NCBI GenBank assembly: GCA_020881915.1
Contig: JAJFPB010000005.1
Coordinates: 4,402,001 to 4,466,000 of the forward strand
DNA: 64,000 bases
Reading direction: 5' to 3'
DNA from: Paramyrothecium sp. XJ0827
Taxonomy: Eukaryota > Ascomycota > Sordariomycetes > Hypocreales > Stachybotryaceae
Below the pieces are notes generated by a model. The model searched no databases. It was not told the DNA's origin and saw nothing but the letters and a program-made list of their open reading frames with translations. The translations under genes were made by a program, and so were the position numbers. This document shows, in pieces, positions 32,953 to 45,414 of this stretch (positions are counted from its first letter, which is position 1; each line of letters starts with the position of its first letter).

Positions 32953-34982
32953 GCTGGCTACCCTTGGATGCGCTTCGTTTTGACACTGCTCCATTTTGGG
33001 CTTGATTAAGTGATCGCTCACAGCCACAGCCGCGATCAACGGCACATTTCAGCCTCAGAGGGGAAGATGTTCCCCTTGCTACGACGGCAGCGGAATAGCC
33101 CCATTTGCATATCTCTGGCGTCTTGGCGTTTTTGATTCCAAAGCATACTTTACTGTCTTGCATGATCATGGCCTTCTTCTCATTTTATTGTATTGTATTC
33201 ACGTTTTTTGAGCATAGCGGATGAGACACCAAAGTTCTTCGTCCCATTAATATGTTTTGAGTATCCGGCATTTACGTCGTGGTGAGTCGCTGGGGCGGAA
33301 ACATGGCTAGATATGGCATAGTTATAGCGCGGAGCGTTTAGCATTGGAAAGCAATAGATCTTGCGGGGATGTAGATAGGCTAACTCAAGCCAATAGTGCA
33401 AGCCAAGATATGTTCACCGATAGTAATAATGGTCTCATCTCCGTGGTTACTTGTTAGTATTCGAGCTGCGGCGCTGCCATTTGGCTCTCGTATTGCAGCG
33501 AAAGGTGCAGGAAGCGGACGTCTCATTGACGAGAAGCTTTACGCCGTTTCAGAGCGAAGTTCTTCGTTCTCAGGAGGCCAAGGCCAGGCAGGGACCTGCT
33601 CACAAAGCCGAAAAGAGCGCCGACGGGGTGTGCTTGGCCCTTGCTAATTGAGGAAGGGGATTCGAGCAGCCATGTTGTGCGACTTGTCTTAATTGTCATT
33701 TGAGACCACATGTGTGGAACCAGAAGGTGTGACCTTGAACTTGGACAAGGAGCTCATGTAGTAAAGGAGAAAGAGAGGGGAATCGGCGTGATTTGCAAAC
33801 AGCCTGTTCGTTAGGCATCTTACGGAGTGAGAAGATATAACTTCTAGTTCACCTACAGTAGTCGTATATAGTGGTGGTACTTGGATGGGAACGTCCTCGA
33901 AAACAAGTAATCACTTGCTAAAGCAACCAACGGTGGCCATAGTTGACTACCTTGCTTATACAGATAGCACTGGAAGTAGCACCCTTCGGCACAGACAGTC
34001 CAGATTACCTTAGTTTGAAGAAGGGGCTCGAAGCATGCATTCTGCATATCTGGCAGGCTCTTCTCGGAAGCGGAAGGCAACTCTTGGGATTGAATATAGA
34101 CACTGATGGGTGATTAATGCTCAAGTCCTGATTGGATACTCTAGAATTTGAAGTTGTGGTACGTATATAAGGGGAGGAAGAAAAAAAAAAACCCCTTTTC
34201 TAGTCTTATTTTCAAGATAATAATAATACGAGATAGTATGCCACCTCTGTGCTTTTGCTACGATGGATCGTCATTGTCGAGCCTGGCTTGCCTGGGGGTT
34301 GGCGAAAGATGGCGTTGAGCTAGAAGATACCAGGTACGTAACAGTGCTGAGGGGCTGGCCAATGGGGTTGTAACGAAGGCGCATGTCGCCGGTATGTACT
34401 ACCAAGGTAGGTAGTCTCCCGTCAGCGTGTCCCTGTGACAGTGTGACAGTCTGGGGTGCTTGGGCGCCTCACTTCCCGAAGCTCCCATACCCCATGTCGG
34501 TGCTGCTTGCAAGGCCTTGCCTTGGGGGACAGCGGGGAGACGCCCCACTGATAAGCCGCCGCAACCCGCAACCGATAAAAGGTTCACCGGAGCTGCCCCT
34601 CCACTTGAGGTAAGGGACCATGCCATTCCTGACCTTACCTGGTGATGGGAGATGACGAGGGCTTGAGCTAAAGTACCTTAGTATGGTTACACGAGGTAAG
34701 GTACCTCAAGGCAGGTAAGGGGGGGGCGGACGAGCTTGTTCCCAGCTACACTCCCTCAACTTACTTTGACCTTGCCTTACCTTTCGACACCTCCTTACTC
34801 CAAGTTTCAAGCTTTCCCAAGCGTGCCGTTTGTTTCCGCTGACGAGTCAATTCCTTCTTGACTCGTTGGCGAGATCTTGAAGCTCTTTTCACCTCTCAAT
34901 TGCTCCTTGCACAAAGGCCCGACCATCGGAACCGACTTACACGTCTTCCAATCACAAACAACACCTCAAGCATCGCGCAGCC
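32953..34982. other. 2 kb gap before the GABA transaminase gene
   Basis: No gene is supported. There is an AT-rich stretch with a purine run near 34177-34192. From 34603 to 34793 AGGTAAGG/CCTTACC motifs are dense in both orientations, and the final 130 bases are a C-rich leader. Confidence 0.45.
34603..34793. repeat. dense AGGTAAGG/CCTTACC motif clump
   Basis: At least six AGGTAAGG-like words, on both strands, lie within 190 bases (for example TTGAGGTAAGG, GACCTTACCT, GAGGTAAGGTACCT, GCAGGTAAGG and CTTGCCTTACCTTT), 190-380 bases before the GABA transaminase ATG. This is the densest clump of the motif in the window. Confidence 0.6.
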
Positions 34983-36592
34983 ATGCCGTCGCTGCCCGCT
35001 AGCATGGCTCGCCGTCGCATGGCCACCTCCATCACGCGAGGGGCTGTCCGACCTCGAGCGGTTCTACCAGCCCTGCGCTTCTACACCACAACCCCTCAGC
35101 TCAGTGCGATTGCGTCCGCCGCTCAGCTGGCCAAGGCCTTTCTCCAGGGAGAGCCGGCCGCTCCCACGGTGAAGACGCAGTTCCCCGGGCCATCAAGCGT
35201 CGAACACATCGATGAGCTGGACAAGGTCTTCGATACCAGGAGTCTCAACATGCTCGCCGACTACACCAAGAGCTTCGGCAACTACATCAGCGATACTGAT
35301 GGCAACACGCTGCTCGACGTGTAAGTGTGCCTTGTCTTCGTAGCCGCCCTACACCACCCGCAATCACTGACAACTCTGGCAGCTACGCGCAAATTGCCTC
35401 TATTCCCGTCGGCTATAACAATCCAGCTCTCATCAAAGCCGCCTGCACCCCCGAGATGATCAACGCCATCGTCAACCGCCCCGCCCTAGGCAACTTCCCA
35501 GGTCATGACTGGGCAAACATCCTCAAGACCGGCATCCTCAAGGTTGCTCCCAAGGGCCTGAACCACGTCTTTACGGCCATGGCTGGCTCCGATGCGAACG
35601 AGATTGCTTACAAGGCCGCCTTCATGTATCGCCGACAGGTGGAACGCGGTGGCCCAAAGGTTGAGTTTACCGAGGAAGAGATGAGCTCTGTCATGAACAA
35701 CCAATCGCCAGGCTCGTCCCAGCTTTCTATTCTCTCCTTCAAGACCGGCTTCCATGGACGGCTTTTTGGCTCCCTGTCGACCACGCGATCGAAGCCCATC
35801 CACAAGCTCGATATCCCGGCCTTTGACTGGCCCCAGGCCACTTTCCCCTTACTCAAGTACCCATTGGAGGAGAACGCGGCGGAGAACGCTAAGATCGAAC
35901 AAGCGAGCCTGGACGAGGTTGAGCATCTCATCAAGACGTGGCACATTCCACCAGCCGCTGTCATGGTCGAGCCCATCCAGAGCGAGGGCGGTGACAACCA
36001 CGCAAGCCCCGACTTCTTCCGCAAGCTCCGAGCCCTGACCAGGAAGCACAACGTTCTCCTCATTGTGGATGAGGTCCAGACTGGCGTTGGCGCCACCGGC
36101 AAGTTCTGGGCTCACGATCACTGGAACCTGCAGGACCCCCCGGACATGGTGACGTTCTCGAAGAAGGCTCAGACAGCTGGTTACTACTACGGCGATCTGG
36201 CGCTCCGACCGAACAAGCCTTACCGCCAGTTCAACACATGGATGGGCGATCCGTCCAAGGCAATCCTCTTCAGGGCCATTATCGAAGAGATCGAGCGCCT
36301 CGACCTGGTCAATCAGACCGCTAGAGTCGGCGACTACCTCTACAGCCAGCTCGAGGGTCTGGCCAAGAAGTATCCTGAGCACTTCCAAGATCTTCGTGGC
36401 AAGGGTCAAGGTACCTTCATTGCCTTCAACAACCCGAAGCGCGATGACTTCCTCATCAAGGCCAAGAGCCACGGCATCAACATTGGCGGTAGTGGCGCTC
36501 ACGCTGTGCGCCTACGTCCCATGCTGATCTTCCAAGAGAAGCACGCCGACATCCTTATCGAGGCCATGGAGAAGATTGTCAAATCTCTGTAG
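34983..36592 (+). CDS. UGA1: 4-aminobutyrate aminotransferase (GABA transaminase)
   Basis: PLP-dependent class III aminotransferase that converts GABA and 2-oxoglutarate to succinate semialdehyde and glutamate in the GABA shunt. One intron (35321-35382) gives 515 residues. The Arg-rich N-terminus (MPSLPASMARRRM) up to about residue 40 looks like a mitochondrial presequence. Diagnostic blocks are AMAGSDANEIAYKAAFM, SFKTGFHGRLFGS, VDEVQTGVGATGKFWAHD with the PLP-ring Asp, and TFSKKAQTAGYYY with the Schiff-base Lys. Met8 or Met13 could also start translation without losing the presequence character. Position-dependent nitrogen regulation is possible. A dense motif clump lies upstream. Confidence 0.95.
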
Positions 36593-36964
36593 GCCGGGAG
36601 CAATAGCTCCGTTCGAGGCGGAATCGAATCATCCCGTGAGTTATTCTCATGTTGGAATTTGCCAAGTCGAGGTCACGGCGGATGTATTACAGTACGGTCA
36701 GGTCATGGCGTAGGCCAAACATCAGACACTACAAGATGATAAGAATATGTTGGACTCTGCTTCTGGTTGGGTTGGAGGCTCATGGCTACTGCTTGAATGT
36801 TGTAGCTGACATGCTCAGCTGAGAGGAACGATGATGCAATCAATGAAACAAATCCACCACTTGATCATTGGGCGTTGTGTCAATTTTATTCACTATCGAT
36901 ATCGTGTCTATGGAATGACGAGAGGTGAGATTACTGAGCAGAAGAGCCAAGGTCGTGCGACCCA
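36593..36964. other. convergent 3' region
   Basis: About 370 bases between the GABA transaminase stop and the SDR stop, holding both 3' UTRs. No gene is seen. Confidence 0.5.
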
Positions 36965-38156
36965 TCACGAAAGCCAGCCTTTCTCCGCCACTAACGCATC
37001 CAGCGAAGCGTTCTGGTCCTCTCTGCCTCCCGCGGCACCTTCGCTGATGTCCTTCACGTCGTCCAGCTCCTTGCCTAGCGTCTCGATCTCCTGCCTCATG
37101 AAGGACCATGCGTCTCGCCCCAGCGGCACGCGCAGCGGGATCTTTCCGCCGCGGCTGGCCACGTGGTACATGGACGCTGCGACGGATTGCGGCAGCGCCC
37201 AGGTCGCCCGCGCCTCGGGGGTGTGCACGTACGCCAAGAGGGCGCGGGTGGGCGAGTCGGAGGCGGCGTAGGCCGGGTGGATGGGTGGGGTGACGGCGCT
37301 GGTGGTGGTGTAGTTCGTCTGGACACCGCCGGGCTCGATTAGGGTGAAGTGAACTATTGATGGGTTAGCAGGTTTATCTACCTTATCGTTGGGGGTAAGA
37401 CAAAGACATCAGGGTAGCTCGAGCTCTGAAGAGACAAGCTTGGTTGGGCTAGGAAGCACTTACTGTTCCACTCAGGCCGCACCTCTTTTGCGATACTCTC
37501 CGTGAAGCCCTCGACCGCAAACTTGGACGCATGGTAATAGGCGTGCCCTGGGAACCCGAAGAACCCGCCCATGCTCGTCACGTTCATGACCAGCCCGCCC
37601 TGCTTCCCGCCTTCCCTCGCGTTATCTTCGCGCATGACCCTCATGGCGTGCACGCACAGTCTCGCCGTGCCCCAGAAGTTGGTCTCGACCTGGTGCCGGG
37701 CCTGCTCGTCCGTCGTGGCCTCGGTGTCGCCCATGAGCCCGTACCCGGCGTTGTTGACGAGCACGTCGATGCGGCCGAACGCGGCGAGGGCCGCCTCGAC
37801 GGCGGCGCCGATGGAGGCCTCCGAGGTCACGTCGAGCGCGAGCAGCAGGATGCGGTCCGGGGGGCAGTCCGGCGGCGACGGCGGGAGGGCGACGCTGGCC
37901 GGGTTGCGCGCGGTGGCGACGAGGCGGTGCTTCGGGTGGTGCTTGGCGATGAGGGACGCGAGCGCGTGGCCGATGCCGGAGGAGCAGCCCGTTACTGTTC
38001 GGAGCCTGGTGGTCAACGTTGTGTTCTGGCGCCGGGGTATATGTGGATGGGAATGGGGCTGGAAGCCAGGATGGATGTGCACGGCAGTGGGAAGGGGGCC
38101 GTACTGAACCAGACCGCGTCCTCGGGAAGCGTATACGAGGGGACTTTGGTGTCCAT
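36965..38156 (-). CDS. short-chain dehydrogenase/reductase
   Basis: NAD(P)-dependent oxidoreductase of the classical SDR family, 323 residues from three exons (introns 38104-37995 and 37463-37354, each 110 nt). The N-terminus MDTKVPSYTLPEDAVWF leads into the Rossmann fold with TGCSSGIG for cofactor binding. NNAGYG follows, then the catalytic Ser in NVTSMGGF and YYHASK with the active Tyr and Lys. ARNPAS after the second strand hints at NADP(H) preference (inference). The C-terminal third (LIEPGGVQTNY onward) is typical of fungal SDRs of unknown substrate. No other pathway gene lies next to it, so the substrate cannot be proposed. Confidence 0.9.
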
Positions 38157-39106
38157 GGAGACGGTATTTGTAGGAGCGAGGCTCTGTATCAATCTTATAA
38201 GATCTTCCTTGGGGCCCCTTCGCTCCTTTCGGACTTTGATGTATTTCGATGACAATTGACTTATATCAGATTCCCGCAGCCGAATGTTTCAATGTGCTTT
38301 GGAAAGGAGGCGATGGTGCTTCGATGAGCTTGACAACTCACACGGGTGAGGCGGCCATCTTATATGCCTCTCGTCACGGCCAACCTCGAATTGCCTACTA
38401 ACGTCGATCGTGCCTCAAACAGCCCGTAATCTCCCCAAGGCGGAAGTTCCACCTCGTCGAGCTTAGGTGGAAGCCGGTCCTAAGGTCCTGTCGGCCGGGA
38501 CGCGAAACACGGCGAGGCCCCGTAAGTCCGGACCCTTAAAACCGGAGCTTCTCCCCACGCGGACGGTGGGGCGGGGATGTCCACAAAGGCAGATTGATCT
38601 CTATCAGCATGCATAACGGCGACAATGCATGGTGTATTGTACTCCCAATCCTTTCCCTGTGTGCGCCAAACCGGCCAATGCTCGTCTACTGACCCCAAGG
38701 AAATGCAGCACCGCATCTAAACGCCACCGCTTATCCCGCTTCCTTGTGACATATAGTCCATTTAGCGTCTATCGACATGCGCGCTGAAACCACAAGCAAA
38801 TGCCAAATGCAACCCCAAAGTCCTGTACATGCGTGCCTCTGGATATCGACTGGAATCGCCACCCCTAGAACGCCCTGTATTGAACAAAAGCAGACGCAGG
38901 AATTCTCTATGAACAATGAGACCATTATACCACGTATCCAGGTACGCTCTCTTGGTTACCATTAACTTCCAACACGTCAGATCAATCTCAGCCAGGTTGA
39001 CTCGATGCAACTGCCAGCAGCTGTGAGACAAGTGGTCCATGTTCGAGTCCGTAGAAAAATGAGTTCAAGAAATGAGCTGTCCGTGAGCCTCATCGCAATA
39101 GACGGG
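38157..39106. other. gap between the SDR gene and the AT-hook gene
   Basis: No gene is supported. A GC-rich block at 38465-38580 contains two adjacent hairpin-forming inverted repeats; the rest is featureless. Confidence 0.45.
38527..38571. repeat. two adjacent short inverted repeats
   Basis: TCCGG (38527-38531) pairs with CCGGA (38542-38546) across 10 bases, and CCCCAC (38553-38558) pairs with GTGGGG (38566-38571) across 7 bases. The CGG/CCG spacing resembles sites of zinc-cluster regulators, about 370 bases upstream of the SDR start. Confidence 0.5.
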
Positions 39107-40228
39107 CTAAGCTGGATTGATTAAGGACATCTCGCGACCTAAAGAGCTCACCACAGACATCGATCTCTTGGGAATGGTCGAAGTGTCACATACGGAGGTC
39201 GTCTTCGCAGGCAGTTGCGGAGATGCCGTCACGTTTATGGCTTCTTTGTGAGCTAGCGGGGGCTCTAACGAAGCAGGTGGTGAGCTCCTCTCATACAGAT
39301 TAATAGGCCTATTCGGTGACAAATGCTTGAATGTCTGGTCAGCACTTTTGGAATCGACTCGACAACTGGAGGTGATGCATACCGGTCGAGCAAGGTCTAC
39401 ATCAACGGCACGTTCTTGGTGCCTGACCGGTGACTTTTCTTCTGACCCCGGCGATATCCTGTACATATTAGGGGGTGACCAAGAGCGCGGGTCCAGTGGA
39501 CCTCGACGAATGTCGCGTGGAGACCCGATGGCAGGAAGTATGGGCCGCGCTGCTGGCGGACTCGCTATTTGAGGCGGTGCGGCACCCGATGGAGGGCGTG
39601 GCGCAAGATGTTGCGGTAAAAGAGGGCGTAGATCTCTCTTTGCTTTGTCTGCTCGTGACGGTCGTCCACGTTTCTTAGCCAGCACGGGAACTGGCGGTTG
39701 GAATGAGCTCTCATAAAAGCCATTAGCTGGCGTGGCGTGCGTCGTGATATACGATGGTGGTGGTGGTGCTGGCTGCAGAATGCCTGGACTGGATGTCGGT
39801 CTGGTTTGCTCTGGCATATCCGAGAATGCCATTCTCTTAGTAGGGTGCCCGAAATCGTCACTCGACGGCCTCCGCTTTAACGGTGAGGTCGCTATAGATA
39901 TGTGCTCGGCAAATTGCATGCACTGGTTCATGTTGCGACCTTTCTGGTGTCAGAATCTCGGAACATAAACCATCGGGGCCAGTTGGGCGCGTTGATTCTG
40001 GACTGGTAATGTACATACCTAGTGGTATTTGCATGTTCATCCAGTCTGGCTCGATATTGTGATATTTGATGAAACGAACCAGGCTTTCGACATCGATGCT
40101 GCTAGCCTTTATGATCTCGGCTAGAACGAAGAGCTTGGTGAAGACAACAATTTCAGCACCGCGCGTGGCTGATGTATGCACGAGGTGGGCTTTCTCACCT
40201 TCTCTTCACGTGTAAAGGATGGATTCAT
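39107..40228 (-). CDS. AT-hook protein with a disrupted 5' reading frame
   Basis: DNA-binding protein candidate. The body carries an AT-hook, KKRGRPSRADKAKRD, inside long Pro- and Ser-rich low-complexity sequence. The N-terminal exon is strongly coding-like (RGAEIVVFTKLFVLAEIIKA, FIKYHNIEPDWMNMQIPLG) and joins the body through an intron (40018-39940, AAG acceptor) to give IPLGRNMNQCMQFAEH. A second possible in-frame intron is 39382-39326 (57 nt, also AAG). The only convincing start, ATG at 40228 after a C/T-rich leader, reads MNPSFTREEK and then falls out of frame with KAHLVHTSATRG. About 8 extra bases near 40193-40206 separate the two. The gene is therefore either frameshifted, carries an assembly error, or has an N-terminal exon I have not found. 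Confidence 0.6.
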
Positions 40229-43200
40229 CTTGACTAGATTCCTTCAGTTCGGATGGAAGAAGCCGAAGAGAAAAGGATAGAAACAGAGGTCAAATGAAGC
40301 AGCCTCCGGCTAGACATTTGAGCAGGGTAAGGCGACGACTTCGTACTGCGAGTAGAGGCTAGCCAAGGGTAAATGATGGGGCAGGCACAGCCCGCTTGAA
40401 GGACTCGACCGGCGATGGTTGAAGAAAAGCAGGTTAGGCAGTGGCGCTGGATTCCCTTCGTGGCCAACTATTAAGTCCTGGTCGGTGCTCAGCGCTGTGG
40501 GTTGAGGTGATTTACTTCCAAGTCCTAGGCAGCGCCGGCCTGATTTCGCGTTGGATTTGCAAAGCAGGAAAAGGGAAACCAAAGGAGCAAAGGCCGCGTC
40601 AAGGTATCATGGATCGGATTTTGCGGCCAGAGCAAAAGCGTTGGTCAGCAAGCCTCGGAGAGCGCTGTAATGGTCGGAGTCTTATGCAGACAACTCTATG
40701 ACAGAGCTGGCTGCGAGAAAAGAGGATCCTGCTGATTCAGAGGCAGGAGAGATTGACTCGAAAACTGGCTATCACCAGACTGGAGGGGACAGCGAGCAGG
40801 TTTATCGAAATGGCTGTACGGGAGGCTAGACCCTTTCCCTTTGTGTCATAAACAGGGCAGCTCTCCAACGCAAAGCCCCCGAGCAGGTCAAAGTACCTAC
40901 AAGGTGAGGTAGGAGGCGAAAAGCTACCCCAGTCCGAGTAAGGGTAAGTTGTATGCAGTTGAGACATGCAGAATGCATGTATGTACATCAATCAGTGCGG
41001 TATCTGCCACCCCTAAACTGTTGACGACGTAGATCCAGGGAGATCCTGCTTCGCCAGATAGCTGCGTGCAGGACAAAGTATCCAGAGACTGCCGACGACC
41101 CGACTTCAAGGTTTGTCGCTTGAAATGGAATTACACAGCCCTGGTCTGGTCGGGACGCTGAAGCCTCCCGCGGAAATGGGAAACAAATTAGACCGGCGGG
41201 GGTGAGAGGGACGATGGTCCAGTCGGATCGTAGTAAGAGAGTATGGCTCAGATAGGTCGTGTGGTTCGTGTCCGGGGGACACCCCTGAAGCCTGTCGCTT
41301 GATCGCCCGCCAGGGATAACGCTTGGATGGAACATTGAATGGCTAGCATTCAAATATTCCGATTTATGACTACGACAGTCTATGCTCAAATAGGCAGACG
41401 ACGGTTGACCCAGGCGTTGCCAGGACTGACGCGACCGTTTGAAAAATTGGAGGAAAAAAATACGGTGACACCGTGATGGTGAATGACATTCGATTGTGCG
41501 CACTCGCCAGTCGACATGATCGTGTTATGGCCCGATGGTAAGATGCTAGGGCTCGCTTGTCGGCTTGGTGACGGTGACATGAGGCGACCCATTGTTGGCC
41601 ACAAAGGCCGTTATCAACATGGTAACAGTCAACATCGCGAGTCGAGCCAGCAGCAGATTTTTGGGGGTCTCAACAGCCGGCATGCCCACGCCATGGTAGA
41701 TCAAACGGCACAGAATCTGACACATCAACAGACAACGTCTGTTCAAATCGGCTTCCCGCAGCAGCAAAGCGACAGGTGGGCCGGATGTATCAGGCGTGGC
41801 CTGGTCTGGCCTGGCCTGGCCTGGGCCGGCCTACTATACTAACATGAAGGATCTCGTGCCAGGACGGACGGGCTCGAAGGATGCTCAATCATGTCAGTCA
41901 CCGTTCTGCAAAACTCGGTCAAAACAGGACCGATGACTGGCTGGCAGGAGCGCGCGTGGGCGATGGTGGGGACGACTCCGTCCAACTGATGCGTGACCAC
42001 CAGCATGAAGAGCCGATGTCATTACAGAGCCGGACAGCCACGAGCTAAAGCAGGCAAGTACTGTGAAGTAAGGTAGACCGGCCCACAGCGCAGCAGGTCG
42101 TGCTGCTGCTGTAGTCGTACGGAAAGGGTGCTGGTTGCTTTCCACTTTCAGCGCTCCATCGTATCTGAGAGCCCAGATGACCCCTCCCCCCATGTCTGCA
42201 GCATGCATGCATGCAAGCCCGCTGCACAGGAATGGATGCCATCCGGCACCTAGCCGCCAAATATAGTATAGTATGGCGAATGCGCTGAGTAAAAAAGCGA
42301 AACATGATCGTTTATTTTCCAAAGAGGATGAGATGAGGGGAGGGTGGAAATGAATGGGAAGAGGTTGACCGTATCCCGGCCAAACGGTGTGTCTTTCGCT
42401 GACAGCCCCATCAAAGTAGGAGACTGGCGGTGATTTTTGGGTGCCGCAAACCTCTGAGCCGCCTACTCTGTGCTTTGTACTCTGTACATGGCCTGACATC
42501 GCAACGCGGCCTGGGGTGTTGACAGGGCCTGTCTTCCCTGCTTTACTCGGTCATCTCCACCCAGTGAAAGGTGCGGAGGAGTAATCGGAGACGCCGTTCG
42601 TCTCCCGTTGTAATTTAGCCATTTCCCTAGGCATTTGATATCTTGGATGGTCGTCAACGAGTCGAGGGGGCGAACGACCAGTATTGGAAGAAGTTTCTGA
42701 AGACGCCCTCGTCTGTGATGGTCGAGAACGGCTTCCGATTCGCCGCTGCCACCACACCCTCTCTCAAAGGTGAGCCACACACGATTTGGATAGCGCTCAC
42801 TGTCGTTGAGCGAGGGTTGACGTGCATTCTGCGCGGGGCGTCCTCCGTGGACAGCCAATCCAGCCGGCAGATGCTGCGCGTCGCTGCGGGCCGCCTGATA
42901 ATCCCCCCCGGTTTGCCCATCTGCTTCGCATTTGGTCGAATCCCCACCACTGGATGCTTTGCCGCACGTCGGATAGTCGTCGTCGACTGCTGATTGGAAA
43001 GGAGTGGCAAGAAAACATGAAACGGCACGGCTTCGTCCTCCAGTGTTAGTAGCGATGAGGTTGACCGATACACTATGAGTGTACTTACAACAAGCCCCAT
43101 CTGGTCATTTTACGAACATGGTAGTTAGCTCCCACTTGTAACGGCAATCCGATAAGTATTGATAGAGGTGGCCGCCTATTGTAGCATTCGTTAGTAGGTG

Positions 43201-45414
43201 GTTTTGTAGTTTCTGTAGCATCGCTGTTTCGCTAACCGCTTGCTTGCGAGCCGCCCTGCAATGTATTCGCGGTATGGAAACAATCGATTGAGCTCCCTCA
43301 AGGTGGCCTCACAGGATCGGACTGTTTCCACGTCCCGCTGGTGGTTGAGGCCGATCGATTATTGGCCGTCATCAGCTCCGCGGCGGAGAGTCGCACACCC
43401 CTGCCATGATTGCTGCGCTCGAACCAGCATTCAAAGCTCCCCCAGTCTCCTGCGGCAGACTCGGAAACCTGATGTGGTCGCCCGCCAGGCCTGACCACCT
43501 GAAGATGGCTTCAGTGACCACATTGGCGCAATGCGGACCCCCTTCCCTGCCCTCATTGGCCTGCACCGCGCTGCTTCTCAGAGGGTATGCTGACAGGCTC
43601 TTCCAGAAAAGGATGGGGTCGAAAGCGGTAACCGAGTCGCTATTCGCCAATCGATCTTTGGCAAACGCATCTCTCACCACGCTGGCACAGTCCAACAGTT
43701 CGTCGCGGAGGAACCGTCAGCCTGTCAGATGTCGAACCATTGTTGCACGCTTGGCGCTTTGGGTAGGAAGAGACGTTGGACTTCCACCACAAAAAAGAAC
43801 GTAGCGACCAGATCTAAACGACCGGCAGTTGCCACATTTTAATACCCAGACGACCTCGCTCTCAATACCAACCAGAATCCCTCGCTCCATGCACAATGAG
43901 TTGGCATCTCAAGCGGGGGTCCACATGGGGAGCCAGCGCATCAAGATTCCGGGCTGATGAGACCTGACGTCCCCGTTCTCTGGGCGGTGAGTCGCATTGA
44001 CTGCAGGGCACCAGGCTCGAATTGACCCGGTCGTTGGGTCGTCGCAACGCAATTGATTCAATCAATGGCTGTTCAAGAGGCAGACGCTCGTCTAATACTA
44101 AGATATGCTAGTTCCGACGTCATATTGGGTGAAGCCACACAAATAAGCGGCTGCGAGACGAACAACCAAGCCAGTCATGAGATGGCATGGCTATTAGAGC
44201 TGGCCAATGCTTGCTTATGAGCATTGATTGTGATTCTGGTTTTTTCTCGCTTTCCTTCAATGGCTATTCAGCGTTACCTAGTTTACCGCTAACGGGAGGA
44301 GATTCGTGCAGATGCCGGCTCGTCGCAGTTCGACTCCTCGCGGCCGCCGTCTCTCTGATATCATTCTTGCAGTGTAGGACGGGCCCGAATGCAATGAGAA
44401 ATCCCCAAAGGCTTTAGAGATCTTGCGACAGAAGCGTCGCTTTGCAGATGGCCGTTGACACCCGTAGCTCAAGCACGGCACTCGCACAATCAATCTGCTG
44501 CTTCAACCACTCAAATGCTTATGCTTTGCCTCTGCCATCGAGTGAGCGAGTCTTTTACCCTGCCTGAAAAACCATCCGACGGGTTTACTCTCGCACTTGG
44601 TTGGTACTGCGACCCTTGGGTCGGCGCAATGGGCTGCCTGATTCGTCTCGAGTAGTCGGTGACGAACAATGGGCAAGAAAAAAAGCATTCACGATCTCGT
44701 CACGACATGGAAAGGAATGAGGCTCCAGCTGGTCCATAGTGATGGTATTGGGCCGTTGAAACTTGTCTACAATATACTGATTGCCCCAAACACTCCCTTT
44801 GCGCAGCACCTCTGGCTTACAGTATTGTCGTTCGCAATACTGCGCTACGTCTCTTCAACTTTTGCCCCTTCTGAGATCGTTGCTTTGGGTTGGTGTTGCG
44901 CTGCAAATGTGTGGGGCAGCTGGATACTTTTGTCGCCCGCTCTTAACAGGAGGGACATGGGCAACCGGTGAGGTCAACGCGGTCGAGAAAGTTTCTGCCG
45001 CTAGACAAGGGGATCGCGAAGCATCTTGAACCTAAACCCAAAAGGGTTACTAACCAAAAGAGCTACTCGTCCATCGTTTCTCCCGTCCGCGGATGCAAGG
45101 CCACATGCATTCCGCGCCTTCGATTCTTTTGCCTGCGCCTGCGCTCCGAGTGCACATTGTCCTTCTACACTCGTCCTTTCTAATTCTCACATCTTCTCTT
45201 CTCTCATGCGCATGGCTAATTGCTGTCCTCCGAGCCTGAGCCTGCCCTGAGGCAACGTTTCCACTCACCCACCCACCACCGCCTGCTGGACCATCCGTCC
45301 GCCCTTGGCTTTTGAGATACCTCCTGCTCCCCACAAAGACCTTCGCACTCGCCGTTTGCCGTACCCCCTTCTCTCCGCCATCCCTCCGACGGCGCCCACG
45401 ATTTCAGATGCTCC
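40229..45414. other. 5.2 kb gap without a supported gene
   Basis: Frames up to about 200 codons occur on both strands, but they overlap each other and show no domains, introns or start context. No transposon ends, target duplications or related copies are evident by eye. Short local repeats include a TGGCCTGGCC run (about 41795-41830) and AGGTGAGGTAGG motifs near 40900-40920. The final 250 bases are the C/T-rich leader of SET2. Decayed genes or regulatory DNA are both possible. Confidence 0.45.

Noticed and set aside
36593..40228. A small biosynthetic cluster (GABA transaminase, SDR, AT-hook regulator)
   Set aside because: No backbone enzyme, transporter or cytochrome P450. The transaminase is a primary-metabolism enzyme and the grouping has no pathway logic.
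41894..42499. 201-codon minus-strand frame in the 5.2 kb gap
   Set aside because: No domain, unlikely composition, and overlapping competitors in other frames.
44310..44350. tRNA-like T arm (GTTCGACTCC)
   Set aside because: The flanking bases do not pair as a T stem and no acceptor or anticodon stem can be drawn.
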